Assembly (NCBI RefSeq): GCF_004152845.1
Contig: NZ_SEON01000004.1
Span: 62,001 to 126,000, forward strand
Reading direction: 5' to 3'
DNA: 64,000 nucleotides
DNA from: Sphingobium fuliginis
GTDB lineage: Bacteria > Pseudomonadota > Alphaproteobacteria > Sphingomonadales > Sphingomonadaceae
In this document: one piece after another, positions 25,376 through 34,899 of the stretch
Position numbering within the stretch: the stretch's first letter is position 1
Layout: each line of letters starts with the position of its first letter
The notes under the pieces: generated by a model
The model's input: the letters and a program-made list of their open reading frames with translations, nothing else
Told to the model about the DNA's origin: nothing
The model's database searches: none
Translations under genes and position numbers: made by a program

Positions 25376-27357
25376 GCGATCGGCTCCGGTTGCAGGATGA
25401 GGCGGCGCAGATCCTGCACCGCGCGATAGGCGTCGCGCACCGCTTCACCGATCCGCGCAACCTGCGCGGCGTCACCGATGCGGATCATCGGAATGTCGAG
25501 ACCGGTGAGAGCGTCCGGCAATTCGCTGTCGGGCACCAGGCCATGGGCCAGCAGCAGGGCCGCGGCCGGCTGATCCGTCAGCGCGCCATCGCCGGAGAGC
25601 GTGACATGCTCGCCATCGACGGCATGCAGCGTCGTGTTGTCGAGAATGCGGATGGCAGCATTGCCATGCAGCCGCTGCAACAGAGCGCCGCGGTAAAGCA
25701 CTTCGGCGTTGCGGGCGAGGAACTTGGCGTCGGAACGGGTGACAAGCAGCACATGATGCCCGTCCTGCGCCAGATATTCCGCTGTCTCCGTTCCCGTTTC
25801 ACCTCCGCCATAGATGACGATCGGCCGTTCAGGGGTCGATGGCGGGACATCCGTTTCGCCCATCAGCACTTCATAGGCTGGCGCGGTCGGCAAATTGCCC
25901 CAGCTCGCAAGGTCAAGCGGCGCCAGCCGCGAACCATTGGCGAGGATCAGGACGTCTGGCTGGTCCTCTTCAATCACCTCCCGCGTCGCCTGCGTCCCGG
26001 CGCGCACGGTGATGGTGCTGCGTTCGACCCGGTTCAGCAGGAATTTATGATACCAGAACAGCTTGTCCTTTCCGGGAGGAACGGCCGAGGTGATAAGATT
26101 GCCGCCCAGACGCTGGCGCTTTTCATACAGGGTGACGGCAAAGCCGACCTGATCAAGAAGCAGGGCCGCGGCCATGCCGCCCGGGCCCGCGCCGATCACC
26201 GCCGCCTTCAGGCCATTGGCGAAACGCTCCAGTTCCGCTTCCGTCTCCTTGCCGCAACGGGGGTTTTCCGCGCAGGCGACCGACCGACTTTGCGCCAGTT
26301 CGCGAATGCACCAGTTGCAGGAGGTGCATGGCCGGATGTCGTCGACCAATCCGCGCTGCGCCTTGATCGGCCACATCGGATCGGCCAGCAGCGCGCGACC
26401 CAGCGACACGATGTCGGTGTCGCCATTGATCACTGCCTGCTCGCATTTGTCGGGCCAGCGCATCACGCCTGCGGTGATTACCGGCTTGCCGGTCGCTTCC
26501 CGGATGCGGCGGGCATAGGGCAGGCGATCCCCTTCCTCGACCGACATCGGCTCCAGGATGAGATGGGCGCTTTCCAGAAAGCCCCAGCTGATGTCGACGG
26601 CATCCACACCGGCTTCGCAAAGACGCGGCGCAATCTTCTCACTGTCCTCGATGGTGATGCCGCCTTCAACGCCGTCCACCACGGACATCCGGTACATTAG
26701 CGGCTTGTTCCCGATCTGCGCCTTCACCGCCTTGATGACTTCGGTGGGAAAGCGCAGCCGGCGCTCGAAATCGCCGCCCCATTCATCGTCACGATGGTTC
26801 ATCAGCGGGGAAAGAAATTGCTGGATCAGATAGCCATGGGCGCCATGCAGCATCACGCCGTCATAGCCCGCGAGCATGGCGAGCCGCGCCGTATTCGCAT
26901 AACGCCCGATGATGTGGTGGATTTCCTCATCCTCCAGCGGCCGGGGCACGGCGTTCATATAGATGCTGTTAAGAGGAATCGCGCTGGATGAGACCGGCTG
27001 GCGGCCGATCACGCTTTCCTTGGTCTGCCGCCCCGCGTGCGAAATCTGGATGACCGCCTTCGCTCCGGCCGCGTGAATGGCGGCGACCAGTCGCGCGTGA
27101 CCGGCCTTGAACCGGTCATTGTCCAACCGCAATTGCGGCACGTTGGAACTGAAGCCGGTTTCCGCGTCGACGCAGGTGAATTCCGTGATGATAAGGCCGG
27201 CGCCGCCCCGCGCCCTCTCGCGGTAATAGGCGATGATCGCTTCGTTCACGCCGCCGTCGGGTTCGCCCAGATGCGTTTCCATCGGGGCCATGGCGATGCG
27301 ATTCTTGAGCGTCAGATTGCCGATCCGGAACGGATCGAACAGGCGCGGATAGGCCAT
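25369..27357 (-). CDS. NADH:flavin oxidoreductase with Fe-S cluster (2,4-dienoyl-CoA reductase / TMADH type)
   Basis: 662 residues from ATG 27357 with AGAGGA upstream; a slightly longer opening has no such signal. The N-terminal old-yellow barrel has NRIAMAPMETHLG, VIQISHAGRQ and MLHGAHGYLIQQFLSP. 4Fe-4S ligands lie in CTSCNWCIRELAQSRSVAC, and a C-terminal FAD/NAD domain follows (VIGAGPGGMAAALLLDQVG, VIYGGGETGTETAEYLA). It reduces an alpha,beta-unsaturated or dienoyl substrate with NAD(P)H via FAD, 4Fe-4S and FMN. First gene of a coupled pair with TauD, divergent from a LysR regulator. Substrate unknown. Confidence 0.93.
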   Translation of the reverse strand: MAYPRLFDPFRIGNLTLKNRIAMAPMETHLGEPDGGVNEAIIAYYRERARGGAGLIITEFTCVDAETGFSSNVPQLRLDNDRFKAGHARLVAAIHAAGAKAVIQISHAGRQTKESVIGRQPVSSSAIPLNSIYMNAVPRPLEDEEIHHIIGRYANTARLAMLAGYDGVMLHGAHGYLIQQFLSPLMNHRDDEWGGDFERRLRFPTEVIKAVKAQIGNKPLMYRMSVVDGVEGGITIEDSEKIAPRLCEAGVDAVDISWGFLESAHLILEPMSVEEGDRLPYARRIREATGKPVITAGVMRWPDKCEQAVINGDTDIVSLGRALLADPMWPIKAQRGLVDDIRPCTSCNWCIRELAQSRSVACAENPRCGKETEAELERFANGLKAAVIGAGPGGMAAALLLDQVGFAVTLYEKRQRLGGNLITSAVPPGKDKLFWYHKFLLNRVERSTITVRAGTQATREVIEEDQPDVLILANGSRLAPLDLASWGNLPTAPAYEVLMGETDVPPSTPERPIVIYGGGETGTETAEYLAQDGHHVLLVTRSDAKFLARNAEVLYRGALLQRLHGNAAIRILDNTTLHAVDGEHVTLSGDGALTDQPAAALLLAHGLVPDSELPDALTGLDIPMIRIGDAAQVARIGEAVRDAYRAVQDLRRLILQPEPIAC

Positions 27358-27460
27358 GCTTCCTCTCAGCTTATTATTGAAGTCGCCTCTTTCTAGCATT
27401 GCTATCTGAGCGGATAATCACCACAGTTCGAGACACATTATGCAATGATGAGAGATAATC

Positions 27461-28360
27461 ATGGATCGGCTGACGGGTTTGGAAGTGTTCGTGGCGATCG
27501 TGGATTCGGGCAGCTTCGTCCGTGCGGCGGAGCGGCTGGCTCTTTCCCCGACCATGGTTTCCACCCATCTGGCCCGGCTGGAAGACCGGCTGGGCGCGCG
27601 GTTGATCCACCGGACGACACGCCGCTTCGCCCTCACCCCTCAGGGCCATTTGTTTCTGGAAGAAGCGCGATCCATTCTGGAAGCGGTGGAACAGGCCGAA
27701 AGCCGGATGCGGATGAGCGACATGGGCCCTAGTGGCCGCGTCGCGCTGGACGCGCCGGGCGCGATCGGCCTGCGCTTCGTCGTGCCGGCCCTGTCGCAGT
27801 TGCGCGCCCTTCATCCTCGCATCGTCCTTGACCTTAGCGTCGGGGACCGCACCATGATGTTCCGGCCCGAAGCGTTCGACCTGCTCATCCGCGTCGGCGT
27901 ACCGGCGGAAGGGAAGGGGGAAGTCGTCAATCTGGGCCGTACCCGTTTCGTGCAGGTGGCTTCGCCCGATTATCTGGCGCGTCGCGGCGAACCGGTGACG
28001 CCTGACGATCTTCACGATCATGATTGCGTGCTTTACGCCACGGTCGATCGGCCGGTTGGTCAATGGCGATTCGTTCGCGGAAAGGAGCGGCGGTCGCTAC
28101 GCCCAGCCAGCGTCGCCACCTTCAATCATGGCGACGCCATAGCCGCCGCAGCGGTCGCCGGAGTCGGCATAGCCCAGACGCTGGAAATGCTGGTCGCTCC
28201 GGAACTGACATCGGGTCTGCTGAAGCCGGTATTGACGGAGTGGAACCGGGAAAGCGTCGACGTCCAGCTCTTCATTCCCCAGGATCGCATGAAGCGTCAG
28301 GCCGTCCGCGCCGTGGCGGAGTTCCTGCAAAGCCGGGTCGACTGGGGCAGTTCCGCCTAG
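27461..28360 (+). CDS. LysR-family transcriptional regulator
   Basis: 299 residues. N-terminal winged helix LTGLEVFVAIVDSGSFVRAAERLALSPTMVSTHLARLEDRLGARL, followed by RTTRRFALTPQG, typical of the DsdC/AaeR-like subgroup. The substrate-binding domain extends to the C-terminus. It is divergent from the old-yellow/TauD pair across 103 bp that contains two GATAATCA motifs, and likely regulates it. Its TAG stop is formed inside the CTAG end of a MITE-like element. Confidence 0.92.
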   Translation: MDRLTGLEVFVAIVDSGSFVRAAERLALSPTMVSTHLARLEDRLGARLIHRTTRRFALTPQGHLFLEEARSILEAVEQAESRMRMSDMGPSGRVALDAPGAIGLRFVVPALSQLRALHPRIVLDLSVGDRTMMFRPEAFDLLIRVGVPAEGKGEVVNLGRTRFVQVASPDYLARRGEPVTPDDLHDHDCVLYATVDRPVGQWRFVRGKERRSLRPASVATFNHGDAIAAAAVAGVGIAQTLEMLVAPELTSGLLKPVLTEWNRESVDVQLFIPQDRMKRQAVRAVAEFLQSRVDWGSSA

Positions 28361-28524
28361 AGCCAATCGACATTCAGCCCTGATGGCCTGCAAATGACGC
28401 TTTTCCGTGCTTCCGGTGCTCACCTACTTTGAGTAGGCTGCGCGCCGGGTCACGGAAAACCACCATTTTACCTTCGGTGGCCTTCGGCTCGGCTCGTCAT
28501 CTTCTGAATGTCGATTGGCTCTAG
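28357..28524. mobile_element. 168-bp MITE-like element, copy 2
   Basis: Same length and ends as the copy at 7469-7636: 18-bp perfect terminal inverted repeats starting GAGCCAATCG and flanked by TA in CTAG. By eye about six substitutions separate the copies, with no indels. This copy also has TTTTCCGTG and CACGGAAAA as a perfect nested inverted repeat; copy 1 has one mismatch there. It lies between convergent LysR genes and supplies bases of both stop codons. In RNA it could fold into a long hairpin on either strand and act as a bidirectional terminator. Confidence 0.85.
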
Positions 28525-29363
28525 GCCGATCGGTGTCGCAGGGCCGCGACGATCAGATCGATCAGCAACAGCGCCTGGACCGATAATGTACGTCGAGCGA
28601 GGGATGCCACCACCAACTCCAGCGGCTGAGCGACTGGCAGACCATGAATAAGCGCGTATCGATCTTCGGCCAAAGCCTCCGCCGTGATCCAGACAGCGTC
28701 GCTTGCCAGTGTAACCAGGCCCGCAATCTCGAAATTGTCGCAACTGATCGTGGGCGCGTAGATCGGGCTGCCGCCTGTTCCGCCGATGATGGGATAGCCT
28801 GCGATGTCCTCCTCCCCCACCGTGCGGCCGGCAAGGGGATGGCCGCGTCGCACCAACGCGCCCAACCGCGTCCGGCCAATGCGCCTGAAGCTGAGGTCAG
28901 GCCGGTCTTCCACAAGGACATGGGCCAGGACGGCAAAGTCCAGTTCCCCTTCCTGGAGCAACGCCTGGAGTTCCCCGACATCGCCCAATTTCGTCCGCAC
29001 CCTCAGGCCGCCATGATCGCGGGCGACATGGGACAGCATGGTCTCCAACAGCAATGCAGCGGCGAGGGGGCCGAAACCGCAACATACTTCCCCGGACCCG
29101 CGGTCGGAAAGCAGCGCCATATTGCGTTCAAGATTCGCCATCTGGCGGAGCAGCGGCACCGCGTCAGCCAACAGCGCTTCGCCGGCGCGCGTCGGATATA
29201 CGCCGTCGCGCCCGCGGTCGAACAGGCGCAGGCCGATTTCCGCCTCGGCCGCCTGGATGCTGCGCGTTAGAGCCGATTGCGTCACGCCAAGGCGGTCTGC
29301 GGCCAGGCCGAAGTGCCGTTCCTGACTCAATGCGACGATATGGCGAAGTTTACGGATGTCCAT
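28521..29363 (-). CDS. LysR-family transcriptional regulator
   Basis: 280 residues, slightly short for LysR but with an intact winged helix: MDIRKLRHIVALSQERHFGLAADRLGVTQSALTRSIQAAEAEIG. The effector domain includes the TLASDAVWITAEALAED segment common in type-II aromatic or beta-ketoadipate-like regulators. It is divergent from the membrane hydroxylase at 29448 across 84 bp, so that gene is its likely target. The TAG stop falls in the CTAG end of the MITE-like element, opposite the stop of the convergent LysR gene. Confidence 0.9.
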   Translation of the reverse strand: MDIRKLRHIVALSQERHFGLAADRLGVTQSALTRSIQAAEAEIGLRLFDRGRDGVYPTRAGEALLADAVPLLRQMANLERNMALLSDRGSGEVCCGFGPLAAALLLETMLSHVARDHGGLRVRTKLGDVGELQALLQEGELDFAVLAHVLVEDRPDLSFRRIGRTRLGALVRRGHPLAGRTVGEEDIAGYPIIGGTGGSPIYAPTISCDNFEIAGLVTLASDAVWITAEALAEDRYALIHGLPVAQPLELVVASLARRTLSVQALLLIDLIVAALRHRSA

Positions 29364-29447
29364 GTGCTGAACTCATCGAAATCACACTGTCAATGAATTG
29401 GAAGCCTCCCCGAAGCCAGCCTAAATTGCCGGACAAGGAGAGAAACA

Positions 29448-30293
29448 ATGTCCTATTATGGTCCGGTGCTTGCCGTGACGGCGATCGTCCTGGCAACGGA
29501 AATTCTCATGGGCCGCCATCGCGGCATTTATCGTCGCGACGATATATTGGTGCTCGGCCTGTGCGCCCTGCTCAATCCGCTGGTCACGCGAATATTGGCC
29601 GGGCTGTTGATCGCTGGCGCGGCCGCGCTGCTGCTGCCGCAGGGGAAGGGTGCGCTCGCCCACCTTCCCTTGCTGCCCTCCTATGTCAGCCTGTTCCTGC
29701 TGGTGGAATTCGCCTTCTACTGGGGACATCGGTGGGCGCATGAGGGGCAGCGCCGATCGGCGCTTCGCTGGTTATGGAAGATACACCGGACACATCATGC
29801 GGGGCGGTACATGAACGTGCTGGTGACACAGCGCATCAATCTGTTCTGGTCGTTCGTCGTGCCGACCGCATGGATTACGGGCTTTGCGGTCTATCTGGGG
29901 CAGGGGATCGCGGTGGGCCTCGTCATTCTCACCATCTTCTGCTGGAACCTCATCACCCACAGCCATTTTCGCTGGGATGACGCTATCCGGCGACATCCGC
30001 GTTTCGGCACCATGTTCCGCGCGATCGAGCATCTGCTGATCAGTCCGGGCATGCATCATAGCCATCATGGCTATGGCAAGGACGGCGCATCCTATCGCAA
30101 CTATGCAGTCACCTTCGCTTTTCTCGACTGGATTTTCGGAACGCTGCACATTCCGCAGGGGCGGCCCTGGCGCTATGGCGTGCCCGGTGCGCAGCCCCAT
30201 TGGGCGGAGGAGGTGTTCTATCCGCTGGTGCGCATGCCCGCCAAGGCGAAGGAAAGCGGAGAGGCGGATGCGGCGGAGGGGGCAGTGGCCTGA
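29448..30293 (+). CDS. Sterol desaturase / fatty acid hydroxylase family membrane protein
   Basis: 281 residues with AGGAGAG before the ATG. Hydrophobic helices near 5-20, 35-60, 75-95 and 125-165. The histidine boxes of the di-iron superfamily are all present: HRWAH, HRTHH, HSHFRWDD and HHSHHGYG. Such enzymes use O2 and a di-iron centre to hydroxylate or desaturate lipids, sterols or carotenoids, facing the cytoplasm. A divergent LysR gene probably controls it. Substrate is not determinable; a hydrophobic catabolic substrate fits the neighbourhood. Confidence 0.9.
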   Translation: MSYYGPVLAVTAIVLATEILMGRHRGIYRRDDILVLGLCALLNPLVTRILAGLLIAGAAALLLPQGKGALAHLPLLPSYVSLFLLVEFAFYWGHRWAHEGQRRSALRWLWKIHRTHHAGRYMNVLVTQRINLFWSFVVPTAWITGFAVYLGQGIAVGLVILTIFCWNLITHSHFRWDDAIRRHPRFGTMFRAIEHLLISPGMHHSHHGYGKDGASYRNYAVTFAFLDWIFGTLHIPQGRPWRYGVPGAQPHWAEEVFYPLVRMPAKAKESGEADAAEGAVA

Positions 30294-30419
30294 GCAGCCA
30301 CCGGATGCCTCGGGTCCGAAGATATTGGCGTCGCGCCCCGCGGTGAAGCCAGAGCTTGACGGAACTAGTTTACCAAGTGCATCATATCTCCATGGATTGG
30401 CGGCTTCAAGCCGGATATA

Positions 30420-30433
30420 AGAACGATCGTTCT
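30420..30433. promoter_or_regulatory. 14-bp perfect palindrome before the DUF1214-like gene
   Basis: AGAACGATCGTTCT is fully self-complementary and sits 53 bases before the preferred start at 30487. Length, position and the AACG-TCGTT symmetry resemble operators of TetR-family repressors. No repressor gene is adjacent, so the partner would act in trans. Confidence 0.5.
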
Positions 30434-30486
30434 ATAGGATGGTCGATCCTGTTGGTGATAGCCGGCCTGCATGGGAGAAGGATGTG

Positions 30487-31761
30487 ATGCCCCTTGACAC
30501 TGGCGATTATTTTCTGTCCGCCGCCAATCCGGTGGCCAATGTCGACCAGCGCGATCTCGAGAGGCTCGCCATGCGACTGTTCGAGCGGCCGGACGTCAGG
30601 GCGGCTCGCGCCCGTGCGGAGATCATGTGGCGGCGCGTGACGGACAGGCTCATGCCTGCCGACCAGATGGCGCTGTTCGACGACCATGTTTCCGATTATT
30701 GTTTCAAATGCACGCTGGTTGCCGCCAATACGGATGCCAATCATCCCCGCATATTGCGTGTATATAGTGAAGGCGGCCAATGGTTCGGACATAAGGTGCC
30801 CGGCGCGAAATGGGGTGGAGACAATCCCAACAACGCCTATCGCATCATTCCCGTCGCGGCAGGCGGACGCTATGAACTGACGGGGCAAAGGCAGGTCGAA
30901 CCGTCCACTTACGTCACCTTCCAACTGGTCAGCAACAGCACCACGTCCGCGACGCTGGCATCGCTCGAACAACTTGCCATGGAGATTGACGAGGACGGCC
31001 GGTACAGGCTCACCCTGGATGATATGCCTGCCGGGAAACGGCGGAATCATCTCCAGATACCGGCAGGGACGCTCTATCTCTTCATCCGCGATTCCATGGG
31101 GGATTGGGAACGGCAGCAGCCCGATGCGTTGCAGGTGCGCAGGCTCGACCCGCCGACGCGACCCCCGCTGACGGAAGATGAACTGGCCGCTACAGCCATT
31201 CGCAATATCCTGTCCGATGTATTCTATGCCTATTATGCCCAGCGTCTGTTCTTCAACGGCCCACAGATGATGACGCCGCCCGAGGGAGCGGGGTCTGTGG
31301 GCGGACTGGTGACCCAGCAGGGCAGCCTGGGCCACTTCACGTTGCGCGAGGATGAAGCGGTCATCATCACGGCCAATGCGGCGGGCGCAACCTATCGCGA
31401 CATCGTCCTGCATGACCTGTGGTTGCGCAGCCTGCCCAATCGCGACAGGCAGATCAGCCTGACCAATGCGCAAATGGCGCCGGATGCGGACGGACGCTTC
31501 ACCTATGTCCTCTCCATGGCGGACCCGGGCGTGCATAATTGGCTGAATCCATGCGGGCTGCATGATGTGCTGGTCCTGCACCGTTGGCAGGGCTTCCCCG
31601 ATCCCGATGCGGAAGCCCCGTCGATCGAAAGCCGGAAAGTGGCGTTGGCGCGGCTTGGGGAGGCTTTGCCGCCAGCGGTTGCGAAGGTGACGCCTCGGCA
31701 AAGGCAGGCACAGATCGCGCGCCGCCAGGCTGCTTATGACCGGCGCTTCGCGGTCGATTGA
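30487..31761 (+). CDS. DUF1214-like domain protein of unknown function
   Basis: 424 residues from ATG 30487, chosen because GGAGAAGG ends 6 bases upstream; the frame extends to ATG 30439 without such a signal. The segment GDNPNNAYRIIPVAAGGRYELTG and later the C-terminal AGATYRDIVLHDLWLRSLPNRDRQISLTNAQ resemble DUF1214/DUF1254-type proteins, often found in sphingomonad and actinobacterial catabolic clusters. No signal peptide or cofactor motif is visible. Function unknown. It stands between the membrane hydroxylase and a TonB receptor on the same strand. Confidence 0.65.
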   Translation: MPLDTGDYFLSAANPVANVDQRDLERLAMRLFERPDVRAARARAEIMWRRVTDRLMPADQMALFDDHVSDYCFKCTLVAANTDANHPRILRVYSEGGQWFGHKVPGAKWGGDNPNNAYRIIPVAAGGRYELTGQRQVEPSTYVTFQLVSNSTTSATLASLEQLAMEIDEDGRYRLTLDDMPAGKRRNHLQIPAGTLYLFIRDSMGDWERQQPDALQVRRLDPPTRPPLTEDELAATAIRNILSDVFYAYYAQRLFFNGPQMMTPPEGAGSVGGLVTQQGSLGHFTLREDEAVIITANAAGATYRDIVLHDLWLRSLPNRDRQISLTNAQMAPDADGRFTYVLSMADPGVHNWLNPCGLHDVLVLHRWQGFPDPDAEAPSIESRKVALARLGEALPPAVAKVTPRQRQAQIARRQAAYDRRFAVD

Positions 31762-32269
31762 GCGGAAGGTCGCAGGGTCTTCACAGATCAATTCAGCCTG
31801 ATCATCGCAGATGCGCTTTGAGCCGCCACTTGTTGGTGCCCAACCGCTGTAAAAACTCGATCGAGCCTTGAACCGGCTTTTCATCCGAGGCCATGGTCGG
31901 AGAGATCACAAATACGATCTATGTAGGCGCACTTGCATGCAATATGCGCCGTAGTTAGCCTTGCACCGTTCTGGCGCTGATATGCCGGATCAAGGACAGG
32001 CGGTTGAAGCCGCCGGCATCCAGACCGCGAGAACGGCGGATGTTCTGTCCGAAGGGGAGGGACGATGCGATCTGCGCGGCGCCTGGCCATATTTCCGGAC
32101 ATGATCCGCCTGCTTCATCATTTGCGATGCGGGCAGGTGCTTTCTTTGTCTCGGCATGATTCCGCCTGCTCCGGATCACCCGCGCCGGGTTCTCATGCAT
32201 CCTTGGAACCGTTCGGGAGGCGCATTCGCATCGCTCGCTCATAGAACAAAATCATAGGGAGAGACGTCC
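31762..32269. other. 508-bp gap with no supported gene
   Basis: No reading frame shows a recognisable protein. The last 20 bases hold GGGAGAG, the ribosome-binding site of the TonB receptor. The length would allow a long leader or an extended promoter. I see no clear terminator hairpin, riboswitch fold or repeat. Confidence 0.4.
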
Positions 32270-34843
32270 ATGAAAAAGCAGCTTCTTTTCGCCAGTGCGG
32301 CCCTGTCCGCCCTGTCCATGCCCTCTCTTGCCAGCGCGCAGGATCAGGGCGGCCGCGCCACGGCTGGAGATGCAGACATCGTCGTGACCGCCACACGGCG
32401 CGAACAGCGACTGCAGGAAGTGCCGCTTGCCGTCACCGCGCTGAGTGGAGACACGCTGCGCAGCCGGGGTATCGAAAATCTCAATGATCTGGGGCCGGGC
32501 AAGATCGCCGGTCTTACTTCCTATCCGCTCAACGGGACTGAGACCGGGGTAGCGCTCCAGATGCGCGGCTATGGGACATCGGACGCGTCCCAGGGCACGC
32601 AGGACAATGCCGTGGCCTTCTATATCGACGGCATCAACATTCCGCGAGCCCAGGGCGGCGCGCTCGACCTTATCACGCCTGAACGCATCGAGGTGCTGCG
32701 TGGGCCGCAGGGACAGTTGTTCGGCCGCAATGCGGAGGCGGGCGTTGTGCAGATCGTTTCCCGCCGGCCAAGCGGCGTGCTGGGAGGAGACTTCCGCGCC
32801 GGCATCGGCAATTTCGATGCCTATGAGCTCAAGGGGCGTCTAGATATGCCGGAAATCGCGGGATTCCGTATTCAGTTGTCGGGCATGTACCGCAAGCGGG
32901 GTGGGTATTTCCGGAACGTCAAGAGCGCTCTCCTGCAAAACATAACCCCCGTTTCAAGCCCTTATTCATCCTTTCACTGGAAGACTGGAGACTATGACAG
33001 GGACTTCCGTCAGCTCAAGACCTATGGCGGCAGGGTCGCGGTGGAACGCGATTTCGGCGATCTCAACATTTTCTATGCCTATGACAATGTCTGGGCAAAG
33101 GACGATCAGGCCTTTCCGCAAATCCTGGTGTCTCCCAATATCGGCACGATCGAGAACCCCAATGGCGGCATCACCGTGCCGCCCACAGGCCCGGCCACGA
33201 TCTTCACGACCGATGGAGGACGCTATCAGCAGTTTCCGCTCGATCTCGACAAATATCCCGACAGTGCGCCCTTCGCGATTCCCTCGCTCTATTTCATCAC
33301 GAAGAATCGCGGTCATGTGCTGAACCTGACCTATGGCGCCAGCGACGCGCTGACGCTGAAGTCGATCACCGGATTGCGTCGCTCCATCAACTATGGCGGG
33401 GCGGTTACGTCATTGGGAACGTCGCCCGTGCAGGCATGGGCCAGCAATTATCTGGATTCCAAGGTCTTCAGCCAGGAACTTCAGGCGATCTACACGACGT
33501 CCAGCTTCAACGTCACGGTCGGCGGCATCTATTTCTACGAAGATGTGCAGGATGAACGTGATTCCGGCTTTTCCACCAATTGTCCGGCGGGCATAGCGGG
33601 CGCGCCCTGCACGCCGGGCGGCGGCCCCAGCCGCGCCCCCTATTACAGTCCTTTCGCGCCCAATGGCGGCTTCATCCGCCAATTTTCCAAGACGAACGCC
33701 TATGCGGCCTACGGTCAGGCAAGCTGGACGCCACCCATATTGGAAGAGCGGCTGGAACTGACCGCGGGCCTGCGTTACAGCGACGACACCAAGAGGGCCC
33801 GGCGCGACATCTTCAACGGTGTGATCCTGCCGACGCAGTTGCGCAACGAGGCGAAGGAAAAGCGCGTCGATCCCGCCTTCACGGCCAAGGTCAAGCTGAC
33901 CGAGGACATGAACACCTATGTCCGCTATGCCTCCGGCTTCCGGGATGGCGGCGCCAATGTTCGTTCGCAGGTGTTCACCGCCTATGGCACCGAAGTTTTG
34001 AAGTCCTGGGAAATCGGCATGAAGTCCCAATGGTTCGACAGGCGCGTGACCTTGAACATCGCGGCCTTCAAATATAAGGTCGAGGATCAGCAACAATCCA
34101 TTCAGACCAGCCCGGCAACGAACCCCAGCATTTCCGACACGTTCAACGTCACCGTTCCCTACAGGGCAAAGGGGCTGGAAGTGGAACTGAGCGCCCGGAT
34201 CGTGCCGGGGCTGAGCCTGGCGGCGAACTATACCTATGTCGACAGCAACAAGCGGTTGATCGGGATCGATCCGCGGACACTGACCACGTTCAAACCCAAT
34301 GGGACGAGCATCCTGTCGTCGGGTCCGTGCGCGGCGGCCCCGGCCGGCAATTGTGCCGGCGCCCTGGTCGTATCGCCCGCCGATATGGCGGCCCACCCCG
34401 GCGCATCCTTCCTCCAACTGCTGGGCGTAGGCGCGGCCAAACATGCCGGCTCCGTTTCCGTGGACTTCAGCCGGCCGCTCGACCCCGGCGTCTTCAACAT
34501 CCATTTCGACTGGACGCGCAGCTCGAAAATGACATGTTGCGCGCCCTACAAGCTGCTGACGGTGGTCAATTCGACCGGAACCGCTGCTTCGCCTTCGCCG
34601 CGCTATAATCCCGGCGTTTTCACCAACCGCATCAATATGCGCACGGGCATCTCCGAAATCCCGCTTGGCAACGGGGTGAAGGGCGAACTGGCCTTCTGGG
34701 TCAAGAACCTGCTGAACCATGTCGATCTGGGCCAGCTATTCCCGGCGGGCAATGCGCTCAATGCGTCGCAGCCCTATCCCCAGGCAGCGACCTATCTGCA
34801 ACCGCCAAGGACGATGGGCGGCGAATTCCGCGTCCAGTTCTGA
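32270..34843 (+). CDS. TonB-dependent outer-membrane receptor
   Basis: 857 residues. Signal peptide with hydrophobic core and cleavage after ASA. TonB box region DIVVTATRREQRLQEVPLAV directly follows the mature N-terminus. The plug domain includes EVLRGPQGQLFGRNAEAGVVQIVSRRP, here EAG instead of the common TTG. The beta-barrel ends in the aromatic FRVQF. It imports a ligand across the outer membrane with TonB-ExbBD energy. The subgroup is that seen next to catabolic genes in sphingomonads; no siderophore genes are nearby. Confidence 0.95.
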   Translation: MKKQLLFASAALSALSMPSLASAQDQGGRATAGDADIVVTATRREQRLQEVPLAVTALSGDTLRSRGIENLNDLGPGKIAGLTSYPLNGTETGVALQMRGYGTSDASQGTQDNAVAFYIDGINIPRAQGGALDLITPERIEVLRGPQGQLFGRNAEAGVVQIVSRRPSGVLGGDFRAGIGNFDAYELKGRLDMPEIAGFRIQLSGMYRKRGGYFRNVKSALLQNITPVSSPYSSFHWKTGDYDRDFRQLKTYGGRVAVERDFGDLNIFYAYDNVWAKDDQAFPQILVSPNIGTIENPNGGITVPPTGPATIFTTDGGRYQQFPLDLDKYPDSAPFAIPSLYFITKNRGHVLNLTYGASDALTLKSITGLRRSINYGGAVTSLGTSPVQAWASNYLDSKVFSQELQAIYTTSSFNVTVGGIYFYEDVQDERDSGFSTNCPAGIAGAPCTPGGGPSRAPYYSPFAPNGGFIRQFSKTNAYAAYGQASWTPPILEERLELTAGLRYSDDTKRARRDIFNGVILPTQLRNEAKEKRVDPAFTAKVKLTEDMNTYVRYASGFRDGGANVRSQVFTAYGTEVLKSWEIGMKSQWFDRRVTLNIAAFKYKVEDQQQSIQTSPATNPSISDTFNVTVPYRAKGLEVELSARIVPGLSLAANYTYVDSNKRLIGIDPRTLTTFKPNGTSILSSGPCAAAPAGNCAGALVVSPADMAAHPGASFLQLLGVGAAKHAGSVSVDFSRPLDPGVFNIHFDWTRSSKMTCCAPYKLLTVVNSTGTAASPSPRYNPGVFTNRINMRTGISEIPLGNGVKGELAFWVKNLLNHVDLGQLFPAGNALNASQPYPQAATYLQPPRTMGGEFRVQF

Positions 34844-34899
34844 TCGATCGGGGGATCGGCCATCTGCCGGTCCCCCATTCGCACGCATTATCCGCAGCT

